NCBI RefSeq assembly: GCF_013377015.1
Contig: NZ_JACABA010000002.1
Coordinates: forward strand, 186,001-250,000
Length of the DNA: 64,000 nt
Source of the DNA: Rhodopseudomonas sp.
Lineage (GTDB): Bacteria; Pseudomonadota; Alphaproteobacteria; Rhizobiales; Xanthobacteraceae
Reading direction: 5' to 3'
The notes under the pieces: generated by a model
What the model saw: the letters and a program-made list of their open reading frames with translations, nothing else
Told to the model about the DNA's origin: nothing
Database searches by the model: none
Translations under genes and position numbers: made by a program
Shown here: one piece after another, positions 24,915 through 36,800 of the stretch
How positions within the stretch are numbered: position 1 is the stretch's first letter
How the letters are laid out: each line of letters starts with the position of its first letter

Positions 24915-25254
24915 GCAGGCCGATCGCCAGCCCCGACAGTCCGACATTGTAGAGCACGATGCCGAACCCGGCGGCGATCAGGCCGCCGGTCAGCAGCACG
25001 ATCGACGGCCGGATCACGTGCAGCGTGGCGATGATCAGCGCCACGATGCCGAACACCGAATTGCGAAACAGCGCCGTCATCAGGATGCGGGTCTTGCACA
25101 GCATGGTATGCAGGCCGGCATCGCAGGCCAGCGCCACGGTCGAAAATTCGATCGCCAGATAACGCAGATAAAGCGCGTAACCGACGGTGAGAAAGCCGAC
25201 GATCAGCAGCCATTGCACTTGGTACGGCGTCAGCCGGAACGGTTGTTTTTTCAT
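24874..25254 (-). CDS. Small membrane protein next to ndvC
   Basis: 126 residues with three or four hydrophobic helices (LLIVGFLTVGYALYLRYLAI; VFGIVALIIATLHVI; IVLLTGGLIAAGFGIVLYN; LAIGLLILGFA). Two cysteines (CDAGLHTMLC) lie in the first loop. It is convergent with ndvC and the last 41 bases overlap. I do not recognise the family. Its place at the edge of the beta-glucan locus suggests an envelope role, but nothing in the sequence shows one. Confidence 0.75.
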   Translation of the reverse strand: MKKQPFRLTPYQVQWLLIVGFLTVGYALYLRYLAIEFSTVALACDAGLHTMLCKTRILMTALFRNSVFGIVALIIATLHVIRPSIVLLTGGLIAAGFGIVLYNVGLSGLAIGLLILGFARPAPATA

Positions 25255-25314
25255 GGGTCAATTATGCTGCGGAAAGCGTCGCGGGACAACCCGGGGAGAC
25301 GGCGCAGGTCCGAT

Positions 25315-26649
25315 TCATCGAAGGCCGAGAAACGAAGAAAACGAAGTCGGCTTGGGCGGCGGCGCTGGTTCGGGAATATTGCTGGTGACCTTGGGGGGGC
25401 TGTGTCTGCGCGACGACCGAGGTGTGGGAGCAGGGGCGCCGCCCGGCAGGCGCTGCCCATCGAACACCGCAGTCTCGCAGAAGCGCTTGCCGCCGCCCAG
25501 GCGGGCGCAGAGTTTCGCGGCCGCCGCGGCGTCGTCCAGCGGCCCCGCGACCAGGCGCAACTGCGTTCCGTTGCCGCTGTCGCGCTCCTGCACCATGATG
25601 ATGGGGCGCAACCCGGCCAGCAGCTTGTTGGATTTCGATAGCCGGTTCCACAGCGTGCGCAGGCCGTCGATCGTATTCGCACCGCCGAGGTCGACGCCGA
25701 ACTGGGTCCGCTGCACCGCGATCGGCGCGGCCTCCGCCTCGTCGGTTTCGGCGTCGTCCGCCGCGGGTGCCACCGCTGCGACCTCCGGTTTGGATGGGGC
25801 CTCGACCAGCTTGCTCGCTGCGGAGTCGGGCGGCGCCATCAGCGATCGGGCTGGCATCAGCGGCACCGCCGCTGCGATTGACTTGTTCGCCGCGGCCTTG
25901 GCGGCGGGAGCCTCGGCCGGGACGACCGATGTCACGGGCGCTGGCGGTGCGGTCACTGCCCTGCCAGCGTCGGGCTTGGTGGTGGGAGTCTCGGTCGGCG
26001 CGACCGATGTCGTGGACGGAGTTGGGACAACGGCGGTGGCTGTCTTGCTCGCCGCGGGCTTGGCGACATCGGCCTCGACCGGAGCCGGCGCGGTTGCGAC
26101 AACGGCCGGCACCGATCTGGTTTCGACCGGAGCGATCGATGGCGCTGCTGCCAAACTGGCCGGAGGTAAGGCGGGAGCGGGCGTCTCAGGTGCTTTGACG
26201 ACGGTCGCCGACGGGGCGGCGGCGGCCGGCTTGTCGGCGGTGGGCGAGGGAGCTGTGGCTTGCACGCGCGCGATCGATCCGGTCACCGAATCCAGGCCCT
26301 GTTCCAGGGTGCCTAGCCGCGAAAACAGCCGGTCGCGGTCGCTATTCAAGGTTTCGATTGCCGATGCCAGGCGGCTGCTTTCGCTCTGGCTTTGCTTGGC
26401 GAGCCGCTGAATCATCTGCGACTGCCGCGCCAGATCGGCGGCCGCCACTTGCTCGCGCTTCGACTGGGTCGAGGATTGGCTGGCCAGAATGGCGATCACC
26501 AACGCGCCAACCGATCCCGCCGCCCATGTCCCCAGCCGCCATTTGGCCCGACTATCGAGTTCGCCCTCTTCCGCCAAAATACGCGTAATCCAGCTGCCCG
26601 AGTCCTCGGTCGCAAAACTATCGGCCAGATCGTCGCTCTTTCTCGCCAT
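25315..26649 (-). CDS. Membrane-anchored coiled-coil protein with Ala/Pro-rich linker, SPOR-like C-terminus
   Basis: 444 residues from the ATG at 26649. An N-terminal cytoplasmic part (MARKSDDLADSFATEDSGSW) is followed by one membrane helix (WAAGSVGALVIAILAS) and a coiled coil of about 80 residues (AADLARQSQMIQRLAKQSQS onward). A very long Ala/Pro/Thr/Val-rich linker covers roughly residues 130-320. The C-terminal domain (GLRTLWNRLSKSNKLLAGLRPIIMV-type, then LRLVAGPLDDAAAAAKLCARL) resembles a SPOR/sporulation-related repeat that binds denuded peptidoglycan. A role at the cell wall or division site is plausible. glmU runs divergently. Confidence 0.75.
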   Translation of the reverse strand: MARKSDDLADSFATEDSGSWITRILAEEGELDSRAKWRLGTWAAGSVGALVIAILASQSSTQSKREQVAAADLARQSQMIQRLAKQSQSESSRLASAIETLNSDRDRLFSRLGTLEQGLDSVTGSIARVQATAPSPTADKPAAAAPSATVVKAPETPAPALPPASLAAAPSIAPVETRSVPAVVATAPAPVEADVAKPAASKTATAVVPTPSTTSVAPTETPTTKPDAGRAVTAPPAPVTSVVPAEAPAAKAAANKSIAAAVPLMPARSLMAPPDSAASKLVEAPSKPEVAAVAPAADDAETDEAEAAPIAVQRTQFGVDLGGANTIDGLRTLWNRLSKSNKLLAGLRPIIMVQERDSGNGTQLRLVAGPLDDAAAAAKLCARLGGGKRFCETAVFDGQRLPGGAPAPTPRSSRRHSPPKVTSNIPEPAPPPKPTSFSSFLGLR

Positions 26650-26813
26650 ACGAACGCCCAAAGACTCCCGCAGCCACACGAATCAGCTGTCAAACATTAA
26701 CAGGGAAATGTCGTTTCAAAGCGGATGGTGGGCACTTTCACCCCATGAAAGCTGTTTCCACTTCGCCGAGAAACGCTTTATGAGGGCGGCAGCGCCAAAG
26801 GACGGAAGATCGG

Positions 26814-28181
26814 ATGACCGGCAGAACCAGCCTCACCATCGTACTCGCGGCCGGAGAGGGCACGCGGATGCGATCCTCGATGCCGAAGGTGTTGCATCCG
26901 GTGGCCGGACGGTCGCTGCTGGCGCATGTGCTGGCGGCGGTGCCGCGCGGGGCGGGCGATTCGCTCGCGGTGGTGATCGGCCCGAATCATCAGACCGTCG
27001 CCGACGAGGCGAAACGTTTGCGTCCTGACGCTATGACCTTCGTGCAGCAGCATCGCCTCGGCACCGCCCATGCGGTCTTGGCGGCTCGAGAAGCGATCGC
27101 GCACGGCGCCGATGATCTGCTGGTGGTATTCGGTGATACGCCGCTGATCACGGCCGCGACATTTGCGCGGCTGCGCGAACCGCTGGCGAAGGGGGCGGCG
27201 CTGGCGGTGCTCGGCTTTCGCGCCGCCGATCCAACCGGCTACGGCCGGCTGCTGGTCGCAGGCGAGCAACTGGTGGCGATTCGAGAGCAGGCCGACGCCA
27301 GCCCCGACGAGGCAAAGATCACGTTGTGCAACGCCGGGGTGATGGCATTTGACGGCCGCGCCGCGCTCAGCCTGCTGGACAGCATCGGCAACGCCAACAG
27401 CAAGGCCGAGTATTACCTCACCGACGCCGTCGGCATCGTTCGGCAGCTTGGGTTGCAGGCCAGCGTGATCGAGACCAGCGAGGACGAAGTGCGCGGCATC
27501 AACACCAAGGCGCAATTGGCGGAAGCCGAAGCGGTGATGCAGGCCCGATTGCGCCAGGTGGCGCTGCAGGCCGGGGTCACCATGATCGCACCGGACACCG
27601 TCTTTCTCGCCGCCGACACCACCTTCGGCAACGATGTGACGATCGAGCCGTTTGTCGTGATCGGTCCCGGCGTGACCATCGCCGACGGTGCGGTGATCCA
27701 TTCGTTTTCGCATCTGACCGAAGCGACGATCGGCAAGCAGGCGCTGATCGGGCCGTTTGCGCGGCTGCGGCCCGGTACCGTGATCGGCGAGGGCGCCAAG
27801 ATCGGCAACTTCGTCGAGACCAAATCCGCGGTGCTGGACGCCGGCGCCAAGGTCAATCACTTGACTTATATCGGCGATACGCATGTCGGCGCCGGCGCCA
27901 ACGTCGGTGCCGGAACCATCACCTGCAACTATGACGGCTTCAGGAAGCACCGCACCGAGATCGGCGCCGGGGCTTTCGTCGGTTCGAATTCGTCGCTGGT
28001 GGCGCCGGTGCGGATCGGCGCCGGTGCCTATGTCGGCTCGGGATCGGTGATCACCCGCGATGTGCCGGACGACGCACTGGCGGTCGAGCGCGGCGAGCAG
28101 ACCACGCGGCCGGGATGGGCAAAGCGATTTCGCGAGATGCGATCCAAAGCCAAGGCCAAGAGCGCGCCGAAGACTGGTTAA
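26814..28181 (+). CDS. glmU: Bifunctional UDP-GlcNAc pyrophosphorylase / GlcN-1-P acetyltransferase GlmU
   Basis: Makes UDP-N-acetylglucosamine for peptidoglycan and lipopolysaccharide. 455 residues, normal size. The N-terminal uridylyltransferase has the signature [20 protein letters not shown] and VVFGDTPLI. The C-terminal left-handed beta-helix has hexapeptide repeats from about residue 255 and the acetyltransferase core [21 protein letters not shown] with the active-site histidine. glmS follows after 137 bases, so the amino-sugar genes are adjacent. Confidence 0.97.
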   Translation: MTGRTSLTIVLAAGEGTRMRSSMPKVLHPVAGRSLLAHVLAAVPRGAGDSLAVVIGPNHQTVADEAKRLRPDAMTFVQQHRLGTAHAVLAAREAIAHGADDLLVVFGDTPLITAATFARLREPLAKGAALAVLGFRAADPTGYGRLLVAGEQLVAIREQADASPDEAKITLCNAGVMAFDGRAALSLLDSIGNANSKAEYYLTDAVGIVRQLGLQASVIETSEDEVRGINTKAQLAEAEAVMQARLRQVALQAGVTMIAPDTVFLAADTTFGNDVTIEPFVVIGPGVTIADGAVIHSFSHLTEATIGKQALIGPFARLRPGTVIGEGAKIGNFVETKSAVLDAGAKVNHLTYIGDTHVGAGANVGAGTITCNYDGFRKHRTEIGAGAFVGSNSSLVAPVRIGAGAYVGSGSVITRDVPDDALAVERGEQTTRPGWAKRFREMRSKAKAKSAPKTG

Positions 28182-28318
28182 CGCAGGGCGGCGCGCGGCC
28201 GTACCGTTTAACCCTGTCTCAATCCGAAACAATTATTGTCTACCTTTGCTTTCGCCGAACTCGGTAAGACGGGTCCGGCGCGCGCGCCATCTTTTCCCAT
28301 CTGGAGATATCAATCCGC

Positions 28319-30145
<1,827 letters not shown>

Positions 30146-30366
30146 GGGAGTCGCGCGCTGGCGGAACTATCCACACGCTCGACAATCCGCGGTCCTGGCG
30201 AAAACTCATTGATTTCAGCGTCTTGAATGCCGAAAGTTAACCTCGGTTGTGATCAAGGCGCGCTCGTTCTATCCGTTCGCACGACTTTGCAAATAGTCTG
30301 CTAGAATGTGACAAAGTCATCGTGGTCCCGGCCGCGACCCCCTGTTTCAGTTGATTTGGACGCCTG

Positions 30367-31143
30367 ATGGACGATGAGCATTTGAAATCACATGCCGGCG
30401 AAGTCCTTCCGGACCCGCCGCGCGGATTCATGGCCCGCATCAGGAATTATTTCTTGACCGGCCTGGTGGTCGCCGGCCCGGTCGCCATCACCTTCTACCT
30501 GACCTGGTGGTTCGTGAACTGGGTCGACGGTTTCGTGCGCCCGTTCGTGCCGGTCGATTACCGGCCGGAAACCTATCTGCCGTTCGGCGTTCCGGGCTCG
30601 GGGCTGGTAGTCGCGTTCGTGGCGCTGACGCTGCTCGGCTTCCTCACCGCCAACCTGATCGGCCGCACTCTGGTCGATCTCGGCGAGCGCCTGCTCGGCC
30701 GGATGCCGGTGGTGCGGGCGATCTATCGCGGCCTCAAGCAGGTGTTCGAGACGCTGTTCTCCGGATCTGGATCGAGCTTCCGCAAGGTCGGGCTGGTCGA
30801 ATTCCCGTCGCCCGGGATGTGGTCGATCGTGCTGATCTCGCAGCCGCCGAGCGTCGAGATCGAAGCGAAACTGCCGGGACAGAATGAGCACATCTCGGTG
30901 TTCCTGCCCTGCGCGCCGAACCCGACCACCGGCTTCTTCTTCTATGTGCCGAAGAGCAAGGTGATCGTGATCGACATGTCGGCCGAGGAAGCGGCCACCT
31001 TGATCATGTCGGCGGGCGTGGTGCAGCCGGGCTCCGATCCGCAAAAGAAGATCGCGGCGCTGGCGGAAACCGTGTTGGCCGCGCAGGCGGTGAACAAGGG
31101 GCCGGAATCGGCGTTCTCACGCCACCGCGCCAAGGTCGATTAG
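30367..31143 (+). CDS. DUF502 membrane protein
   Basis: 258 residues of the DUF502 (YqfA-like, COG2928) family. Two membrane helices (YFLTGLVVAGPVAITFYLTWWFV and LVVAFVALTLLGFLTANLIG) are followed by the conserved RMPVVRAIYRGLKQVFETLF motif and a soluble C-terminal domain (VLISQPPSVEI-type, VFLPCAPNPTTGFFFYVPKSKVI). The molecular function is unknown; members are widespread in Proteobacteria and plants. It lies 221 bases after glmS and is followed by a family A repeat. Confidence 0.9.
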   Translation: MDDEHLKSHAGEVLPDPPRGFMARIRNYFLTGLVVAGPVAITFYLTWWFVNWVDGFVRPFVPVDYRPETYLPFGVPGSGLVVAFVALTLLGFLTANLIGRTLVDLGERLLGRMPVVRAIYRGLKQVFETLFSGSGSSFRKVGLVEFPSPGMWSIVLISQPPSVEIEAKLPGQNEHISVFLPCAPNPTTGFFFYVPKSKVIVIDMSAEEAATLIMSAGVVQPGSDPQKKIAALAETVLAAQAVNKGPESAFSRHRAKVD

Positions 31144-31183
31144 AGCTTCTGCCCGCGACTTGATGCGGGAACCAACAGCGTGG

Positions 31184-31298
31184 TCATTCCGGGGCGCGAG
31201 CAGCGAAGCTGTGAGCGAACCCGGAATCTTGCTCACGCTCTCGACCTTGCCGCAAGATTCCGGGTTCGCTCGCCCGACGGCCTCGCGCCCCGGAATGA
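31184..31298. repeat. Intergenic palindromic repeat, family A, copy 2
   Basis: About 115 bases between the DUF502 gene and the convergent recG. Ends TCATTCCGGGGCGC and GCGCCCCGGAATGA are the same as in the copy at 7414-7534. The inner arms (CAGCGAAGCTG, CCCGGAATCTTG, CAAGATTCCGGGTTCGCTCG) are close to that copy, and the loop differs. It ends seven bases before the recG stop, so it could also act as a bidirectional terminator. Confidence 0.85.
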
Positions 31299-31305
31299 CG
31301 CCAAG

Positions 31306-33405
31306 CTATCCGGCGCCGATCAGCGGCAGCGCTTCGTCGCGTTCGTACAGATAGAGCAGGCAGCGCAGCGCTTCGCCCTGCGCGCCGGTCAGCTTCGGGT
31401 TGTCCTTGAGGATGCGCAACGCTTCGTCGCGGGCCTGAGTGATCAGTTGGGCGTGAACGTCGGACCGCGCGATCCGGTAGCCGGGCAGGCCGCTCTGGCG
31501 GGTGCCGAGCACGTCGCCTTCGCCGCGCAGCTTCAGGTCTTCCTCGGCGATGCGAAAGCCGTCGGTGGTCTCCTTGATGACTTTCAGCCGTTTCGACGCG
31601 ATCTCGCCAAGCGGTTCCTTGTAGAGCAGCAGGCAGGTCGAGGCTTCCGAACCGCGGCCGATCCGGCCGCGCAGCTGATGGAGCTGGGCGAGGCCAAAGC
31701 GTTCGGCATTTTCGATCACCATGATGGTGGCGGCGGGCACGTCGACGCCGACCTCGACGACAGTGGTGGCCACCAGCACGCCGGTTTCGCCCGAGGCGAA
31801 GCGCGCCATGGCCTGGTCCTTGTCGGTGCCGCGCATCTTGCCATGCACCAGGCCGACCTTGTCGCCGAAGCGTTCCTTCAGGCTCTCGAACCGCTGCTCG
31901 GCGTCGGTCAGCTGCACGGTTTCGGATTCCTCCACCAGCGGCACGATCCAATACACCAGCTTGCCTGCCGCGAGCTGGCGACCGACGCCGTCGATGACCT
32001 CTTGCAGCCGGTTGCTGGACATCGTTCGCGTCTCGATCGGCTGACGGCCGGCGGGCTTTTCCCTCAGTTCGGAAACATCCATGTCGCCGAAATAGGTCAG
32101 CACCAGGGTGCGCGGGATCGGCGTGGCGCTCAGCACCAGCACGTCGACGGCGTCTCCCTTGGCGGTCAGCGCCAGCCGCTCGCGCACGCCGAAGCGATGC
32201 TGTTCGTCGACCACCGCCAGCGCCAGCGCTTTGAACATCACGTCGTCCTGGATCAGCGCATGGGTGCCGACCAGCAAGTCGATTTCACCGGCGGCGAGAC
32301 GCGCCAGAATATGTTTGCGCTCCTTGCCCTTTTCGCGCCCGGTCAGAATCGCGACGCGCAAGCCGGCGCGCTCGGCCAAAGGCGCGATGGTCTTGATGTG
32401 CTGGCGTGCCAGGATTTCGGTCGGCGCCATCAGTGCCGCCTGCTTGCCGACCTCGGTGACGGCAGCAGCGGCGAGTAGCGCCACCACGGTCTTGCCGGAA
32501 CCCACATCGCCCTGCAGCAGCCGCAGCATCCGCACCGGCTGCTTGAGATCCTCGGCGATCGCCGCTGCGGCATCGCGCTGCGAGGTCGTCAGCGCGTAGG
32601 GCAGCGCGTCGATGATCCTATGGCGCAACTCGCCGTCGCCGGCGTTGCGGGTGCCGGCGGGACGGCGCAATTGCGCGCGTACCAGCGCCAGCGCCAATTG
32701 CCCGGCCAGCAATTCGTCGAACGCCAGCCGCGACCAGAACGGTCCTTCCGGCAAAATGTCGGTGAGTTCGACCGGGACATGGACGTGCTGCAACGCTTCC
32801 GCCAGCGGCGGAAACGAGCAGCGGCGCAGTACCTCGGGGCTGATCCATTCCGGCAGCGCCGGCAGCTTCTGCAGCGCCAGCGCGATCGCCCGGCGCAATG
32901 ACCCGATCGCAAGCCCCTCGGTCAGCGGGTAGACCGGATCGATCCCGGTCAATTGCGCGAAGCCGGCTTCGTCGACCACGCGGTCGGGATGCACGATCTG
33001 CAGCGTGCCGTCGAACATCTGCGCGGTGCCGGAGACGTAGCGCTTTTCGCCGACCGGCAGCAGCTTTTCGACATAGCCGGGCTTGGCGCGAAAATAGGTC
33101 AGCACCACGTCGCCGGTGTCGTCGCTGGCATAGACCAAATGCGGCGCACGCGAGCGGCCGGCCGGGGCCGGGCGATGGCGGTCGACGGTCACCTCCAGGG
33201 TGACGATGGTTCCGGGCACGGCGTCGCGGATCTTCGGCCGTTCGCGGCGATCGATCACGCTGGCCGGCAGATGCAGCAACAGATCGACCAGCCGCGGCGT
33301 GTCGTCACGGCCGAGCAGATAGCGCAGCAATTTGTCCTGCTTCGGGCCGACGCCGGTCAGGCTGGTGACGGGTGCGAACAGGGGGTTGAGGATGTCGGGG
33401 CGCAT
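31306..33405 (-). CDS. recG: ATP-dependent DNA helicase RecG
   Basis: Branch-migration helicase that remodels stalled replication forks and R-loops. 699 residues from the ATG at 33405 (MRPDILNPLFAPVTSLTGVG). The N-terminal wedge domain has an OB fold (GTIVTLEVTVDRH...). The helicase core has Walker A GDVGSGKT (near residue 300), MAPTEILARQH, the DEQH box (VVDEQHRFGVRERL), SATPIPRTL, and VVEVGVDVP...QLHQLRGRIGRG. The C-terminal TRG motif region is present. It runs divergently from sdhE-mfd. Confidence 0.97.
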   Translation of the reverse strand: MRPDILNPLFAPVTSLTGVGPKQDKLLRYLLGRDDTPRLVDLLLHLPASVIDRRERPKIRDAVPGTIVTLEVTVDRHRPAPAGRSRAPHLVYASDDTGDVVLTYFRAKPGYVEKLLPVGEKRYVSGTAQMFDGTLQIVHPDRVVDEAGFAQLTGIDPVYPLTEGLAIGSLRRAIALALQKLPALPEWISPEVLRRCSFPPLAEALQHVHVPVELTDILPEGPFWSRLAFDELLAGQLALALVRAQLRRPAGTRNAGDGELRHRIIDALPYALTTSQRDAAAAIAEDLKQPVRMLRLLQGDVGSGKTVVALLAAAAVTEVGKQAALMAPTEILARQHIKTIAPLAERAGLRVAILTGREKGKERKHILARLAAGEIDLLVGTHALIQDDVMFKALALAVVDEQHRFGVRERLALTAKGDAVDVLVLSATPIPRTLVLTYFGDMDVSELREKPAGRQPIETRTMSSNRLQEVIDGVGRQLAAGKLVYWIVPLVEESETVQLTDAEQRFESLKERFGDKVGLVHGKMRGTDKDQAMARFASGETGVLVATTVVEVGVDVPAATIMVIENAERFGLAQLHQLRGRIGRGSEASTCLLLYKEPLGEIASKRLKVIKETTDGFRIAEEDLKLRGEGDVLGTRQSGLPGYRIARSDVHAQLITQARDEALRILKDNPKLTGAQGEALRCLLYLYERDEALPLIGAG

Positions 33406-33557
33406 CGAAACCGGCTCGAACGATCGGGAAGGCCTAGGCTTGGATGCATTTGGCGGCGATTGCAATGCGCGAACGCGGGCTGACAGCGCCGGCCATGGGG
33501 GCTATACCGACGCCGCCCGGCACGTCCGGGCTTTCGGCGTTTGAACAGGTTTGCACA

Positions 33558-33848
33558 ATGACGGGAACGACACGATCGAGCGGCGGTTTGGATGACCGGC
33601 GCAAGCGGCTCTTGTTTCGCTGCTGGCACCGCGGCACGCGGGAAATGGATCTGATTCTCGGGCAATTCGCCGACGCCGAGATCGGCACGCTGTCGCTGGC
33701 CGAAGTGGACGAGCTGGAGCGACTGATCGAACTGACCGACCACGACCTCTACGCCGCGGTGTGCGGCGAGGCGGCGCTGCCGGCCGAATTCCACGGCGGC
33801 CTGTTCGATCGCGTCAAGACCTACGGCAGATTGGACCGCGACGCATGA
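33558..33848 (+). CDS. sdhE: Succinate dehydrogenase assembly factor SdhE
   Basis: Small factor that promotes covalent attachment of FAD to succinate dehydrogenase. 96 residues from the ATG at 33558. The diagnostic segment is RRKRLLFRCWHRGTREMDLILG, which includes the RGxxE motif, then EVDELERLIELTDHDLYAAV. The last bases overlap the mfd start (ATGA), a translational coupling with a repair gene that is common in rhizobia but has no obvious functional logic. Confidence 0.93.
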   Translation: MTGTTRSSGGLDDRRKRLLFRCWHRGTREMDLILGQFADAEIGTLSLAEVDELERLIELTDHDLYAAVCGEAALPAEFHGGLFDRVKTYGRLDRDA

Positions 33849-36800
33849 AAACGCCGACACGATCGCCCGCCGAACTGCTCGGACCCGGCCGCGCGCTGAC
33901 CTTCGCCAATGTGGCGGAGAGCGCCGAGGGGTTGATCGTGTCCGATCTGGCGCGCGCGGTGGCGGCGCGGCCGAAGCCGCCGGCGGTGTCGCTGGCGGTG
34001 ATTTGCCGCGACGGCCCGCGGATGCAGCAGCTGGCGCGCAGCCTGGAGTTCTTCGCGCCCGATCTGTCGGTGATGCAATTCCCGGCCTGGGACTGCCAGC
34101 CCTACGACCGCGTCTCGCCGCATGGCGGCATTCTGGCGCAACGCCTCACCACGCTGGCGCGGCTGTCGCGCCTGACAGGCAGCGCCAAGCCGCTGATCGT
34201 GCTGACCACCGTCAACGCCATCGTGCAGCGGGTGCCGGCGCGCGAGATCGTCGCCGCGCAAGCGTTATCGGTGGCGCCCGGCAATGTGGTGCCGATGGAT
34301 TCGATCGTCGCCTGGCTCGAGCACAATGGCTACAACCGCTCCTCGACGGTCCGCGAGCCCGGAGAGTACGCGGTGCGCGGCGGCATCCTCGATCTGTTTC
34401 CGGCCGGCCTCGACCAGCCGGTACGGTTCGACTTCTTCGGCGACGCGCTGGAATCAATCCGCACCTTCGACGCCGAGACCCAGCGCACGCTGCACGACAT
34501 GCGCGCACTCGACCTGGTGCCAATCTCCGAATTCCAGCTCGTCACCGAAACCATCAAGCGGTTCCGGATGGGCTATGTCGCCGCATTCGGCGCGCCGCAG
34601 CGCGGCGATCAGCTCTACGAGGCGGTGAGCGAAGGTCGCCGTCATCCCGGCATGGAGCACTGGCTGCCGCTGTTTCAGGAACGGATGGATACGCTGTTCG
34701 ATTATCTCGACGGCGCGCCGGTGGCGATCGAGCCGCAGAGCGAGGACGCAGCGAAGGCACGGTTCGCGCAGATCACCGACTATTACGATGCCCGGCGCGA
34801 GGCGATGGAGCATCCTGGCTCCGGCGCGATCTATCAGCCGCTGCCGCCGGACCGGCTGTATCTGAGCGAAGGCGAGTGGAGCAAGCGTCTGGAGGATGCC
34901 GCGCTGGCGCGGTTGACGCCGTTCGCGGTGCCCGAGGGCACAACCGGCGTGGTCGACGCCGGTGCGCGGCAGGGTCGCAATTTCGCGCCGGAGCGCGCCG
35001 ACACCTCGGTCAATGTATTCGAGGCACTGGTCGCGCATGTCCAGGCATTGCAGGCGGCGCGCAAGAAGGTGGTGGTGGCGCTGTGGAGCGAAGGCTCGCG
35101 CGACCGCATGGCGAGCATGCTGAAGGACCACAAGCTGCTCAACCTGACATCCGTCAATTCCTGGCGCACTGTACAGGCCACCCCGCGCAACGAGGCGATG
35201 CTGGCGGTGGTCGGCATGGAGTTCGGCTTCGAGACCGAAACCGTCGCGATCATCACCGAGCAGGACATCCTCGGCGACCGTTTGGTGCGGCCGCGCAAGG
35301 CCTCGCGAAAACTCGACAACTTTATCTCCGAAGTCACCAGCCTCGCGGCCGGCGACATCGTGGTGCATGTCGAACACGGCATCGGCCGCTTCGTCGGGCT
35401 GCAGACGCTGCAGGTCGGCGGCGCGCCGCACGACTGTCTCGAGCTACGCTACGCCAACGAGACCAAACTGTTCCTGCCGGTCGAGAATATCGAGCTGCTG
35501 TCGCGCTACGGCTCCGATAGCGCCAATGTCGAACTGGACCGGCTCGGCGGCTCGGGCTGGCAGGCCCGCAAGGCCAAGCTGAAGAATCGGATTCGCGAAA
35601 TCGCCGGCGAGCTGATCAAGATCGCGGCCGAACGCCTTCTGCACGAAGCGCCGAAGATGCCAGTGCAGCCGCATCTGTACGACGAATTCTGCGCGCGTTT
35701 CCCGTATGAGGAGACCGAGGATCAGCTCGGCGCGATCAATGCGACCCTAAAGGATCTCGAAAGCGGCATGCCGATGGACCGGTTGATCTGCGGCGACGTC
35801 GGCTTCGGCAAGACCGAGGTGGCGTTGCGTGCAACGTTCGCGGTCGCGATGGACGGCAAGCAGGTCGCGGTGGTGGTGCCGACCACGCTGCTGGCGCGGC
35901 AGCACGCCCGGACTTTCACCGAACGGTTTCGCGGTTTCCCGGTGAATATCGGCCAAGCCTCGCGGCTGGTACCGGCGAAGGAATTGACCCGGGTCAAGAA
36001 GGGCATCACCGACGGCAGCATCGACATCGTGATTGGCACCCACGCGCTGCTTGGCAAATCGATCAAGTTCAAGGATCTCGGCCTGGTGGTGGTCGACGAG
36101 GAACAGCATTTCGGCGTCACCCACAAGGAGCGGTTGAAGCAGCTGCGGGCTGAAGTACATGTGCTGACACTAAGCGCCACGCCGATTCCGCGCACGCTAC
36201 AACTGGCGTTGAGCGGGGTGCGCGAGCTGTCGATCATCGCTTCGCCGCCGGTCGATCGGTTGGCGGTTCGCACCTTCATCGCGCCGCACGATCCCTTGAT
36301 GATCCGCGAGGCGCTGCTGCGCGAGCGTTACCGCGGCGGCCAGGCGTTCTATGTGGTGCCGCGGATCGAGGATCTCGCCGGCGTCAAGGACTTCCTCGAC
36401 AAGCACGTGCCGGAGATGAAGGTCGCGGTCGCCCACGGCCAGATGCCACCGACCGTGATCGAGGACATCATGACGGCGTTCTACGACGGCAAATACGACG
36501 TGCTGCTGTCGACCACGATTGTCGAATCCGGGCTCGATATTCCCAGCGCCAATACGCTGATCGTGCATCGCGCCGACATGTTCGGCCTGGCGCAATTGTA
36601 TCAGCTGCGCGGCCGGGTTGGACGCTCGAAGCTGCGCGCCTATGCGCTGTTCACGCTGCCGGCGCAGCTAAAGATCACTGCCCAGGCCGAGCGGCGGCTG
36701 AAGGTGCTGCAATCGCTGGAGACACTGGGGGCAGGATTCCAGCTGGCGTCGCACGATCTCGATATTCGCGGCGCCGGCAATCTGTTGGGCGAGGAGCAGT

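Noticed and set aside
26100-26290. Ala/Pro/Thr-rich stretch as a possible frameshift or tandem repeat insertion
   Set aside because: The frame stays open with consistent codon use and fits a flexible linker between coiled coil and C-terminal domain.
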